This document shows, piece after piece, positions 32,897-43,658 of a DNA stretch of 64,000 bases (its first letter is position 1; each line of letters opens with the position of its first letter). The notes beneath the pieces are model-generated. The model had not been told where the DNA came from, did no database searches, and worked only from the letters and a program-made list of their open reading frames with translations. The stretch is from Seiridium cupressi (Eukaryota; Ascomycota; Sordariomycetes; Amphisphaeriales; Sporocadaceae). The position numbers and the translations under genes are program-made. The stretch covers positions 5,792 to 69,791 of the forward strand of contig JARVKI010000087.1 in NCBI GenBank assembly GCA_036674765.1. Direction: 5' to 3'.

Positions 32897-35800
32897 ATGG
32901 CTGGAAGATCAAATGTAACTTTCCCAGAGAGCGTGAGCATAAAGTTTGCATATTCGTACTAACTCTCGAACTCAGCGCGTGTCCGTCACAGCTACTGGCA
33001 GCTTCAATGTGGACGAAGAGATGTATGATGGCGAGGAGGAATACGCGACCGACTTCGTCCTCGATGCCGAACGATTTGCGCGAGCCCTCGACACGATATC
33101 AAACTTCGACGGGACCAGAGCGGAAAAGCGCATCGAGATACAGAAGCTTGTAAACACGTACCATGATATCTCACTCAAAAAGCTTGAAAGCGCACGAGAC
33201 TTTCGAGGACAGAGGTCAAGGGGCAATCAGCGCAGTTCGGAAGACCGGTACAGCCAAGATTCCATGGATCTGGATCAGGCCGATGCGGGCGCTCATGATC
33301 TTTCGGATGATGAACTGGCAACACTGGAGCGCGAGGTACAAACTTGGGACTTCCTGCGGCGGCTGTTGCCATTAAGATATCCCGAGAGAAAGTTCGCCCA
33401 GCCCAAGCGGAAAGAACCATCCAAGTCCGCAACCACTGGAGATTTATGGGAAGAATTTCTACGATCTGATGTCACGGCGCAGGAACGCAAAGAGATATTA
33501 GAGGTCCTCCAGACGACAGCCGACGAGACGAGGGATGATATCGATGACATGGTGCGAGATCTGCAGCAGAATGCTGAGCGAGGTGACATTATCGCATACG
33601 GCTGGCTACATACACGGTCTGCCATCAAGATGCAGAAGAGCATCAATGGGTGGGCAGGATCGTTGGACCCGAACTCCCAGAACGTCACCAACTCAACCGG
33701 CGCAAAATCTCTAGTAACACAGCTTGATCCTGACGTGGTCACAAGACAAGGAAGGAAACTCCAACCACAGGACGAATATTTCGAACGCGCTATCTGGCTC
33801 GGATGTTACGAGCTTCTTCGACGTGGCAGGAGCATAAAAGAGATCCGGGATTGGTGTGTGGAGAGAACCGAGGTATGGCGTGCTATGAGTATGTCTGCGA
33901 TGCCGTTATCCAAAGACCCAGAGGAAAGAGGCTCAAACTCGAATCCTTTATCCCTTCTACTCTGGCGAAGGACGTGTTATGCATTGGCGCGGCAGGGTGG
34001 GACAGATGATTTCGAACGTGCTGTCTACGGCATCCTCTCTGGCGACGTCAAAACGGTATCACCGGTCTGTAACTCATGGGACGATCACGTATTTGCGCAG
34101 TGCAACGCTCTGCTGCGGTCACAGTTCGACTCATACGTACAAAAACGACTTCCGCGCGAAGCCACGCAGGCAGCCAGTCAGCTGCAAGTATTTGATGCGG
34201 TCCATGCCCATGGAGACGCAGGCACTGTCAGCGAGGCCTGGCTGGGTACTCTTGAAACGAGTCCCTCGATAGCTGACGAGGCCCGGTTACCGATCAAGTC
34301 TTTGCAATCAGCAATCATCTCGAATACAGTCGATCAATACATGGAGAACGAAGGCCTTGTTCTTGGTAAACAGGCCAATCAACATGAGCCTTCTCGCCTC
34401 ATACCGGCCTCGAATAAGACCAGGAGCAACCTGGATTCCGAGAAGTACTACCCTCTGGCTGACCAGAATGGGCTGCGGATCTTAGTACACGTGTACTTGC
34501 TGATGGCAGAACTTGAAGACTGGCGAGATGGCGAAACCGAGGTAGAATCCAGGACAATTCAAGAAAATGCCTTGGCCGCTTACATCAGTGCCTTGCGCTT
34601 GAATAGTATGGTGGAACTCCTCCCACTGTACTGCTCCAAACTCCAAGGAGAAAGAGCGTTCTACACACTCAGCCGCAACGTCAGCAATGTCAGTGATGGA
34701 GAGGACCGCAAAGTGCTTTTGAGAATAATGGAAAAGCTGGGCATGGACATTGCCGAGTTCGTGGTGTTTCAACCACATTCACTCCTGAAGGACAACCCCG
34801 AGGACCCGAGGGGTCCTGCGCAGAGTACCTTGAAGTTGCTGATGGATGAACCTCCGACGGTGAAATTCGGCCGACGGTTGGTGCCAGACTTCCTAGGTGA
34901 TGCCGATGAGAGCCTTGATCCTGTTGACGAACAGCTCATACAATCTCTTGAGTGGATGCTGCTCGTCGACGGACTTTGGGATGAGACGTTCGCTGTGGGT
35001 GTTGCAATCTATAAGCGTTTCTTGAGTATGCCCCCCACTCTTGGTTAACTCTGGAGACATTATTAGCTAACACACCCCCAGAATCATACAAATTACAAGC
35101 GGCGCTGACGCTCTCACGGCGAGTGACATGCGCGGACATATTCAGGGCGAAAGCTAGAGTTCCGGTTCAGGACGACAGCAGTCCATTGTGGTTTAACGAA
35201 GCACTTGAAACGAATGACTTTACGGACGAGGAAGGCCAATCCCGACAGATGACGGTGGCTCGCAGCTTCCTGGACCTCGAATGCCTCATCCGTGCTCTGG
35301 ACTCGATGGAGACTGTGGGCGCTTCTGCAGACTTGCAGCTTGAGTGAGTTGAACCTTTAACCCACCCACGTACAAGACCAGCCTATCTAACTTTAATTAA
35401 CTAGTCCGACGTTTCAACGCACTCCCGAGTTTCTGCCTACCCTGGGTGGCCATATCAATTTTGTCAAGGCATATATGGCGCCTGTCCTGCACAACTGGCT
35501 CCTGGAGCGCGTCGATGGTACGTCAATATCCCTGAACCCAGTAGAAAGCACGTTGGACTGGCACTGACTGACTACTCAAACCCGACAGACGATCCGGATT
35601 TCGATATCCTTCGCGAGATGTATCTACCCGAGGCAATCTTGGGCTACATCAGCGTGCTACACTACGGTGGCACAGCCCTCTCAAGGGACAGTTTGCTCGA
35701 AGCCATGGAGTTGGCGGCTCTCATCGCAGAGAAAGACTCGGACGTCGCATCTGTAATGATGAAGAGCGGGCGCATGAAAGAACTCGTCGAGGCTTTTGCC

Positions 35801-35920
35801 AACTGTTCCAAAGCCCTAGCTATCAACAGTGAAGATAAGCGCAGGGCTGGCAATGTGAGCAACAAGAAGTTCCGAGAGCTAGGATGGAGCAAAGAGTTGT
35901 GGAGCATCAAGAGGCAATGA
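32897..35920 (+). CDS. NUP84: Nucleoporin Nup84/Nup107
   Basis: Scaffold nucleoporin of the Y-shaped Nup84/Nup107 complex of the nuclear pore, needed for pore assembly and mRNA export. Five exons join in phase: 32897-32932, 32976-35025, 35082-35343, 35405-35517 and 35589-35920, giving 930 residues, long for yeast Nup84 but normal for filamentous fungi. The protein is an acidic, helix-rich alpha-solenoid. Family landmarks are ERAIWLGCYELLRRGRS and IKEIRDWCVERTEVWRAMSM, LLLWRRTCYALARQ, and the C-terminal FPTIL-like helices around ILGYISVLHYGGTALSRDSL. The tiny first exon (12 codons, MAGRSNVTFPES) is chosen because the acceptor with a ctaac branch point joins it exactly to RVSVTATGSF. Confidence 0.9.
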
Positions 35921-36890
35921 ACAGGGCTAGAGACGGATGGTTATGTCCAGCTGGATCACTCAACTATGTTGAGTCAATGGTGTTTTGGTGTGACTGGGAA
36001 AAACAATTTTGCGTTTAGTAATGACTAGTCCTTGTCATGGAACCTGCCCAACAGGCTTACTTGAATTTCGCAAGATGGTCCGTTCATCTTAACAGGGACC
36101 CAGTCGTCTACATTGCCGCGAATGTGCTACGTCCGGTGCATTTGTTACCAGATGTCGAAGAGTCGCCAGCAATCAACCAAGCAAGCAAGCCATCCTCTTC
36201 CAATATCCCTGACTCAGGTTATATCTAAAGTATGACAGAGGGCAGATCTACGGGAGGTGTTCATCTCATCCTAGAGCTACCCACGTATAAAGGGAGGCAG
36301 TGTTATCAATACCACATTGTAGATGTCGTTTTCTTGTTCAAGACCTGACTTATAGTCAGCGACCAAATGGGCTCCGAGCAAGCAGGCTGCAGCCGCACCA
36401 TATGCGAATAAAGCCACGACGTAGTCTATCCTAGTGCGCTTGATAGGACGATAAAACCAGACAATAAATAAATGAATACCTTCAATGCGGGTCATGACGG
36501 AGCGATGCCGCTTCTGGGCAACCTCTTATGGAACCTTACAAGTCATCTCTAGCATGTCCAGCGTTGAGATGCTGCATACTCCTTTCTGTATATTGAACCC
36601 CCGTATAGTGTTCAAGAGGGTATGATTAAAGGTTGAGCATATGATGACTTCGTCATGATCAACGAGTTGAGAAAAGGCCATGACTGCACTACACCGGAGG
36701 ACAGGTTTTTGGAACCAAGAAATCCAAAACAAGAGGAGGTTACACGGAGACCCTCAGCAGCAGTGAGCGAACAAAGATTTAGTGCGTTTCAACAACAAGT
36801 AGTTACTGTAGAGCTAGTCATGTGAGAGTGAATAAAGAATCTCGCTGCGCGCGCAACAGCATCTCCTACCCCTTTGTAAAGCTTGTAATC
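35921..36890. other. Intergenic, no supported gene
   Basis: About 970 bp. On the minus strand near 36.3-36.5 kb a short frame encodes a hydrophobic, membrane-like stretch (YVVALFAYGAAAACLLGAHL), but it has no clear exon partners. The 3' part should be the promoter of the Fta2-like gene. Confidence 0.4.
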
Positions 36891-37994
36891 ATGGATTCCA
36901 TTTTACCACCAACAGTCCGAGATTTTCCTACAGTTTGGTTTCACTTATCGGAAAGTATGACAGGTTTACCCGATGTTCCAGGCCCACGACTGTTGCCTTT
37001 CAGCTTTGATGGTGGCAAAGACGACATCGAGTTCATTGAGTTCCTGGGTAAAGGCGTCCACGCGCATGTGTGGAAGGTGACGATCAACGGGAAGATCTAT
37101 GCTCTCAAGATTGTCAGTGAATCTTCTCTGTTAAGCTCTGCGATGTATCATGTGAACTGACACTTGACAAAGTTCCCCTTCTGGGAGCATGATGAAGAGC
37201 CTTCACTTGACGGTCTCAAGGTTAACAAACGGGAAAGTCTCGGGTATTTCGACCCCTTCTCTTGCGAATGCCGCGCGTATGGCCGATTGAAGCAAGGCAA
37301 AATAGAGGACCTCGCCGTCAAATACCATGGTTTCATCTTGCTGGACGGGAGGTTGCAGCGACGCCTAAGAGATGTTGACCACCATGACTGGGAAGAGGAC
37401 TGGGGCTGGAGGAAGGAAGCTGCCGAGACACCGCTTAGCGCGATTGTCAAAGACTTTGTCGATGCTGATTTTGGAGCTATCGAGCGCGCTTTCTTTGCAC
37501 ACACTATCAATGGGGATGAGGAGAAGGCCTGGCGGACCTCTCTCAATATGAACTACCACACTGGAGCTCGCCTTGTGGACGCTATCAAGTCATTGCACCT
37601 CAGCGGCATCTTGGTTCGAGATGTTCATAACGGCAATGTCGTGCACGGTAAATTCCTCGATTTCAGCTCAGCCTGGACGTCTCCGCATCCATGCTTTACA
37701 CCTGAAATTCTTCATGCCAACAGAGAATACGGCTTGCCATGGCACTCGCTCAGTTGGGCTGATGGGATCGCTATTGATAGACTCATTGACGATTGGAACA
37801 AATCGCATGGGCATGAGGCTGGGCGGATTTGGAGTCGTGTCTCGCAGAATTATGAATACGTGCGCAGGTTGAGACCCCGGGACCGTGCCTTGAATGAACA
37901 AAGGATTGGTCTTCGAGACAGAGCCGAGATGCATAGATGGTCCGCCGCTGATAAAAAGAGATGGGAAATTCTCTGTCAACAGCACGACCGTTAA
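36891..37994 (+). CDS. Fta2-like kinase-fold protein
   Basis: Resembles the Pfam family named for the Sim4-complex kinetochore subunit Fta2, a protein-kinase-fold group that is also widespread as orphan genes in Pezizomycotina. Exons 36891-37112 and 37173-37994 join in phase 0 and give 347 residues. A glycine-rich loop (FLGKGVHAHVWKV, about residue 52) and the ATP-lysine position (IYALKI) are present. The catalytic-loop equivalent is LVRDVHNGNVV, keeping Asp and Asn but with Val-Arg for His-Arg, and the DFG position reads LDFSSA. It may be a weak or altered kinase, or a pseudokinase. A true kinetochore role is not shown; the accessory setting next to an AT-rich island suggests an orphan copy. 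Confidence 0.7.
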
Positions 37995-38843
37995 TGCATA
38001 TATAGTTGTAAACTGATACACAACCTTGGGAGAGATTCCTGTGGTACAATAATTTATAAATTAACAGCAGTTCTAATCAGTCTTAGATTTGAGCGTTTCC
38101 CTGCTTGTTTCTTTTTAAAGCTAATGTCTAATCACCCACGGATATATATTTGCCCAAGTCCCATTCATGAAACTATCCATGACCTAGTCTCTTGTTACAC
38201 TTTTATCTTTCTTTTTTATTGTCCAATTAAAACCCTTGGATCCCCATTTTAGCCTCGGTAAGAAGTCTTACTTTCTACGTTTACTAAATCTAGCCTAGTA
38301 AGTTTTTCTATTATATAATGATTATTAATTAAATAAATTAAAAACAAGTATAATATAAAATATTATAATTATTTTATATTATACTTGTATTTAAATATAT
38401 AATTAATTTTATTATTATAAAGTATATAATAAAATAAAAGATAAAAAATAATTATAATAAGAAATATTATAATTATTCTTTAAATCGTTTTATAACGAAT
38501 ATAAAACTAATTCTTTATTTATTTAAAATTTATAATATTTACTTTTATATAAAACCTTTAATAATTATACGTATAATTATTAATTAAAGAAAAAAAATAA
38601 TAAAGGTTTTTTTTTAAACGTATTATAATATTATTATTATTATATATATTTTACTTTTAACCTTGTATTTAATTCTTATTTATTTCTTATATAAAACGTC
38701 TTTATTAATACGTTATAATTAAAACCACTAAACAAAACGATATAAGATTTCGTGGCCCGGATATTTATATTTTAAAATAGGAATTATCTAAAAACTGTTA
38801 AGACACTTATTTAGAGATTCCAAAATTCGGACTTGACCCCAGA
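37995..38843. repeat. AT-rich island
   Basis: Between about 38.05 and 38.83 kb composition shifts sharply to A/T, with runs of TA, ATTA and AATTAAT. The change is abrupt on the Fta2-like side and ends at the start of the nuclease-like frame. In Pezizomycotina such islands usually come from repeat-induced point mutation (RIP) of transposon copies. No transposase or reverse transcriptase can be read in it, as expected if heavily mutated. Whether RIP made it can be tested with dinucleotide indices. Confidence 0.75.
38344..38388. repeat. 45-bp near-perfect palindrome
   Basis: Two 18-bp arms (38344-38361, acaagtataatataaaat; 38371-38388, its exact reverse complement) flank a 9-base loop (attataatt). 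It can form a hairpin or cruciform. It lies inside the AT-rich island, where chance inverted repeats are more common, but an exact 18-bp pair containing G and C at the ends is unlikely by chance. It could be a terminal or target structure of a mobile element. Confidence 0.85.
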
Positions 38844-40061
38844 ATGACATCCAATCAATCTACGGGCTCAGATTCCGAGCTTACGATGGATGAACATGCA
38901 AGGGAAACATATGACGCAAGGACGTGCGCTACACTCTTTTATTACAGCCAGCCGAAAATTGAGTCAGACGAGTTGACTAGCGCAGGAACGCCATGGAACA
39001 AACACTTTGCTCACGTGGCATATGAGAATATCGAATCGTGGGATGACTTTTCCGAGGAAAATATCGATTTACTATTCGGTGAGGAACTAATCAGAGACCT
39101 CGACAACTGGACCAATGCAGACGAATTCAGTTATTTAAGAAAGCGGAAGAAAAAGTATAAGATTGTAAGGGAAGCAGACGTGGACATACTGTTCAGAGAA
39201 TGCTTAGTACCCCCTCTGGTGGCGTCGATCAACTTTAACGGAAATCATATATGCAAGAAAATGAGTTTCAATTCAGAAGAAGAGTTCGAGTTGGAACACG
39301 AGGGATGTGAAATAAGCCTAGATAAGGCGCTAGACGATGTACGACAGCCCCATAAAAAAAACCCGGACTGGCCAATTTTCGTAAGACAGTCCTCTAAGAA
39401 AAAGGGTGCCCAAAAGACGAAGGAAGACGAAAAGCAGATTTTCGTCGTTGGTGAGGCCAAAAGACATTATGTTTTTAATCCCGACTGGCTATCAGATCCA
39501 GAGGACTATGATGAAGAGCGTGTCCAAAACACGATGGGCCAGGTGGGCATGTACGCATACTGGGGCAAAACCAGGTATGCTTATATCATCACTTCGAGGA
39601 CACTGACAGCATTCAGGTTCTATTTTATCAGTATACACAAGGGGAAACTGGTTATGGGTGCACAGTACAAAGCTTTCGACTGGGAGAAAAACCCGAGAAT
39701 GGTCCCCAAAGCTATCTGGGCCCTAGCCATGCTCAGCATGAACGAAGATGATCGAAAAGTCGTCGAGAAACACAAATTGGAGCCTATCAATAAGTGGTGG
39801 GATAAAAGTAATGAGTATTGCCGAAAACAGAACCGGAGATGGCAAAAGAAAGTCGAATTCGCCAAAAACAAAGCCAGAATCGCCAAAGTCAAGGCCAAAC
39901 TCAAATCATTCAATAAAGGAAAAAATAAAGGCCGAAAAGACAAGCCCAAAAAAGACAAGCCGAAGACGGATCTTTTAAAATTCATCATGACGGGCCGTGT
40001 CGAGAAAAGCGCCAAGAAGAAGAACCATAGGCAGAGAGGAATTAGGAATCACGCGTATTAA
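38844..40061 (+). CDS. PD-(D/E)XK-like nuclease-fold orphan with Lys-rich tail
   Basis: Intronless frame of 405 residues starting right at the edge of an AT-rich island. Residues about 180-290 follow the restriction-endonuclease-like fold order: PDWPIF (acidic position), a Lys-rich loop, then IFVVGEAKRH as a canonical E-x-K strand, then a helix with Gln (MGQVGMYAYW) and a strand YAYIITSRTLTAFRF. This matches the layout of fungal orphan families whose motif usually reads 'GDTK ... Q--TYC ... RYGYIIT'. The last 60 residues are almost all Lys/Arg/Asn/Asp, a likely nuclear or nucleic-acid-binding tail. The N-terminal 170 residues are acidic and unrecognised. Codon use is more A/T-rich than in neighbours. 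Activity is not shown; the fold is my inference from motifs. Confidence 0.6.
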   Translation: MTSNQSTGSDSELTMDEHARETYDARTCATLFYYSQPKIESDELTSAGTPWNKHFAHVAYENIESWDDFSEENIDLLFGEELIRDLDNWTNADEFSYLRKRKKKYKIVREADVDILFRECLVPPLVASINFNGNHICKKMSFNSEEEFELEHEGCEISLDKALDDVRQPHKKNPDWPIFVRQSSKKKGAQKTKEDEKQIFVVGEAKRHYVFNPDWLSDPEDYDEERVQNTMGQVGMYAYWGKTRYAYIITSRTLTAFRFYFISIHKGKLVMGAQYKAFDWEKNPRMVPKAIWALAMLSMNEDDRKVVEKHKLEPINKWWDKSNEYCRKQNRRWQKKVEFAKNKARIAKVKAKLKSFNKGKNKGRKDKPKKDKPKTDLLKFIMTGRVEKSAKKKNHRQRGIRNHAY

Positions 40062-40678
40062 CACCAGCCGATGGCGGATGAGGCCATGCGGGTTAGAGAT
40101 ATTAACGTCAGATTGAACCAGAAAATAGAAAACATAGACCGGAAGAATGAAGTACTAAATCATACTAGTGTTTGCACTGCTTATTTTATAAATATGCTAG
40201 GTTTATATATATTAATTTTAGTTGACATATATTCGTTGCATCGTATGCTATTGACTTCCCACAGTCTGGTCCTTTAGTAGATTTGATGATTAATAATCAG
40301 AATAAGTCTTTCTCGTGGCGTTTTCCAGACTATAAGCCGCGGCTTTCCCACAGGCAACTCATTTCCGTGGAACCTCCGTGGAACCTCCGTGGAACCCCGT
40401 GGATATGTATTCTGCGCCCCCCACATGCTATCTTGGGGCTACTTACTTTGAGGACTTCTCAAGAACTGCCAGAATTGAATTGGCCATGTTAGTACGCTAT
40501 TGGGCTTAATGTTGTAGCTGGGTAGGTTACTTTGTTCAAGGCTTCCATTGTTGACACCATAATAGTCTATTAACTGCCGGATGTGTCACGCTGCTCTCGT
40601 ACGCTTCAAATCACGCCTTACCACTGGACATTCTATTTAATCGGGCTTAGTGTATACACACTAAACCTACTCGCCAAA
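40062..40678. other. Intergenic, T/A-rich then normal
   Basis: A short frame (40071-40277) with a charged start and a hydrophobic end follows the nuclease-like gene by ten bases; it may be 3'UTR. It holds the 11-bp repeat at 40365. The last 200 bases should be the promoter of the NmrA-like gene. Confidence 0.4.
40365..40402. repeat. 11-bp tandem repeat, about 3.4 copies
   Basis: The unit ccgtggaacct is repeated three times, the third with one change, and starts a fourth time. Too short for any functional statement. Confidence 0.85.
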
Positions 40679-41949
40679 ATGGCCAAGATAGCGATTGCGG
40701 GAGCAACAAGTCGTAAGTCGGTTCATTGCGCGCCAAGCCCAAGAACACGCTGAACTCCACCGCTGACATAGCAACTTAGAGCTCGCGAGAGAAGTCATAG
40801 ACCAGCTAATAGCCACTGGGAAGCATGAAGTCATTGCCCTTGTCCGAAAGGTGACCTCTGTCGATCTCCCCGCATAGCCGAGCTAAAGGAACAGGAAACA
40901 GGACGTCGATGAGCTGCCGTCTCTTCCTGGCCTTCAATGGATTCAAACTTCGTACCAGGAAAAATCGGAGCTGGTTCAACTGTTCAGAGGCATAAACACT
41001 GTTTTATGCTTCTTGACTGTGCACACAGACAATGAGAACGAAACGCAGAAGCGGATCATTGATGCTGCCGTCGAGGCAGGCGTCAAGCGCTACGCGCCAT
41101 CAGAGTGGTCAAGGTAAGTACAGGTCCTTTACTCATGCTACCCGCCACGCCGACCTTTTAATATTAGCATGTGAATAGAGGCACTGACTGCGAGAAGTGG
41201 TGCTAGTCTGGACGACTCTGTGGATGTATTTCCGTGGTACACTAATAAGGTTGGAATCCGAGAGTACTTGAAGAATATCAACCGGGAGAGAAAGGTATGA
41301 GATCACCCAGCCGAAACTATTACATTATATCAAATGATCGAGAAGTCAAAAGCTGAAATAGCCATTATAGGTCCTTGAGTATACCCTCTTCCAGCCAGGG
41401 TTATTCCTTGATTTTCTCTGCCATCCGCATCAAATATCAAAACACATCAGGAATATACCTTTCCTAATAAACTTTCAGAATGCCACTGCTATGGCTGTTG
41501 AAGGTGGGCGAGACCCACCAGTAACATACACTGCTGCTGTAGACATCGGAAAGGTTGTGGCCCGTGCTATTGAGTATGAAGGCGAATGGCCGGTGGTGGG
41601 GGGCATTCGTGGGAATCAACTGACCATGGAAAAGATCCTCCAGCTGGGAGAAGCCATTAGAGGTATGTTCACACCACAGCTAGGACGATGATGGCCACAG
41701 TTCGGTTCGTTGCTCACATGTTACATAGGCCAGCAGTTCCAAGTCGACTGGCTGAAAGCGGAAGATCTCCAGGCCGGTATACTAAAGACGAACCGCTTTA
41801 CTCTTGCTATCTCGCAGGTGGCTGCTATCGGCCTCATGGTCTCCATAGATCGCGGTGCATGGACAGTCACGGATGAATGGAACCAGCTGTTACCAGACTT
41901 GGAGTTTATCAAGGCTGAGGCGCTGCTCCGGAAATTATGGTCGACGTAA
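40679..41949 (+). CDS. NmrA-like / isoflavone-reductase-family NAD(P)-binding protein
   Basis: Short-chain-dehydrogenase-fold protein of the NmrA/isoflavone reductase group: either an NAD(P)H-dependent reductase in secondary metabolism or a redox-sensing regulator. Six exons join in phase: 40679-40712, 40780-40850, 40902-41113, 41198-41294, 41371-41662 and 41729-41949, giving 308 residues. The N-terminal Rossmann motif reads IAIAGATS then QLAREVIDQL across the first intron (G-x-x-G-x-x family pattern, with the third Gly replaced). YAPSEWSS around residue 105 and VGIREYLK match the family, and the central TLFQPGLFLDFL is conserved. Substrate unknown. It is not obviously linked to its neighbours. 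Confidence 0.85.
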
Positions 41950-42968
41950 AGAGCAACAGGGAACCTACCTCTCAACTGAAATCAACAGTATCTCGTTTAC
42001 TAGTCGAGCATGGAATAACGTGGTATATTTGCCTTAGGTTGTCTAACTGTGTTTTCCGTAATTGTCACACAGACCCGCAAGGTCTCAAGTACGAATGAGA
42101 AACTAAGCAGAGAAGTCGTGATGAAGAAATTTCCTCTATATCCAAGACTGAGATAAAACTTAGACCATAAAACATTCAAGTGCCCCGCTCGAGGATGCGT
42201 CGGCCCCTAGTACTGATGTAGTCACTCTCATATTCGGACATTCCATTAACAGGTATCTAGAGTCAGCACCAGATCACGCACACCCGGGATAGCTCTGAGG
42301 GTGGATGCCTTATAGAACAGTGAATCGCGGCTAGTGCCGAGTTTTGTCGATTGAGTAGTTGCAGCTTCTAATCATGAAGCACAGCGAGTTGGGATGCTTG
42401 CATTAACTTCCGGAATCGCCATGATCCACCACTCGAACCGCTCAGATCATATCTTACGCTTCAGAAGTGATTATTATATAGTGATAATGTCACCCAGATT
42501 ATGGCCGTTCTCAGCCTTTGCCCGAGGTCTAGCTCCCCTCCTCCCCTAACCCGAACCAAAACGCCAATAGAAGTGAGTCTCAAAAGCACACACTCTCATC
42601 CAGATCTCCTTCAAACCCAAAGCTGATGAGAGTGTAGAGCCTAGCAATAGAGAGACAGGTGATCGAAACCAGAGGTTGTGGGACAGCTCTCTCAATCGAT
42701 GGGAGACACCCATTCATCGCGACTAATATGCATATAATACTAACACACTTCCCTGACGATTCAGAGTAAGAAGCTGGGCTGGAAAAGTAAAATAATCAGC
42801 TCCATTTAGTTCACCATCGATTCGTTATTGCAGTATAAAAGATTCGATATCACCTTTGTCCTTTTCTCTTTTAGTTCAACTTTACGACAGACGCTTACCC
42901 CCACACCATCGCCATATTATAATCAATCTACCTCTCCTGACTTGCTGAACCAGTGCGCCGTAGACGAG
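41950..42968. other. Intergenic, no gene seen
   Basis: About 1 kb between the NmrA-like gene and the first Cys-rich copy. A frame that runs into copy 1 opens at about 42828 without an ATG. Otherwise nothing recognisable. Confidence 0.45.
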
Positions 42969-43392
42969 GTGTGCCGCCAACACTATAAACAGACCTGGTG
43001 CTTATACGCATTACACCTTTATGGCTCGATGGTAAAGGAGGGAAGAACTACAGTAAGCAACTTTCGGGGTTATTCCATGCTATATATAGCCTGTTTTGGG
43101 AGTTACCGGTTCCTGATTCGCGTCTCTGCTCTTGAAACATGATTTTCAATTCCCGACAACTTATCAAGTATGTTAAAAGAAGCAAAGACTGACCCCTATG
43201 TTGTAGTGCGCCAAAGCGAAGAGTATCGGCAAAGGATTCGGCTGCTGTGGTAAAATAGATCATGATCAAGCACCATATATGCGACCAGAAGTCCCCATTT
43301 GCTGGGAGTGTATTGAAGAGCAAGGATCAGCCGGTGAAAGAGAAGGGGTGTACATAATGGTCAAAGGGAAGCGTATGGCCAAGAAATGGTGA
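42969..43392 (+). pseudogene. Cys-rich mini-gene, copy 1 (start codon apparently lost)
   Basis: Two exons, 42969-43052 and 43207-43392, join in phase 0 (gtaagc donor, TGTAG acceptor) and give a frame of about 89 residues. It aligns without gaps to copy 2 (43659) over some 65 residues: Y-K-Q-x-W-C, H-x-Y-G, a lone C, then G-x-C-G, H-x-Q-A-P, and C-x-x-C followed by E-Q. Where copy 2 has its ATG (aaaATGtgc), copy 1 has GTG (gagGTGtgc), and no in-frame ATG is found upstream. It may be a decayed copy, or its start may lie in an upstream exon I did not find. The tail is Lys-rich (KGKRMAKKW). Pattern of Cys and His suggests metal binding; function unknown. Confidence 0.55.
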
Positions 43393-43658
43393 ATCACGGC
43401 CACATACACCCCTCGAACACCTACGAATAGATCTAGCATTCTGATGTTTTCCTGTCCTTTTATTTGTACCAACAACGATGTTTTCCCCCGAGCAGATGTA
43501 AGAAGAAGAGAAAAACGTTCAGCATCAATTTCCCAGCCATATCAGCACTCTAGCGCTTATCACAAACTCACCACAATTGCCCGCCAGTACGAAACACCAA
43601 CACCAATTCCTAGCCGATCGACACTCCGGCTTGATACATTCTGGATAGCCTGTCCAAA

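Noticed and set aside
36277..36732. Short membrane-like frames on the minus strand
   Set aside because: One hydrophobic stretch is suggestive, but no exon chain with a start and consistent splice sites could be built.
37995..40678. Giant mobile element (Starship) hypothesis for the AT island and nuclease-like gene
   Set aside because: No tyrosine-recombinase captain, no target-site repeats and no other known cargo genes could be seen in the window.
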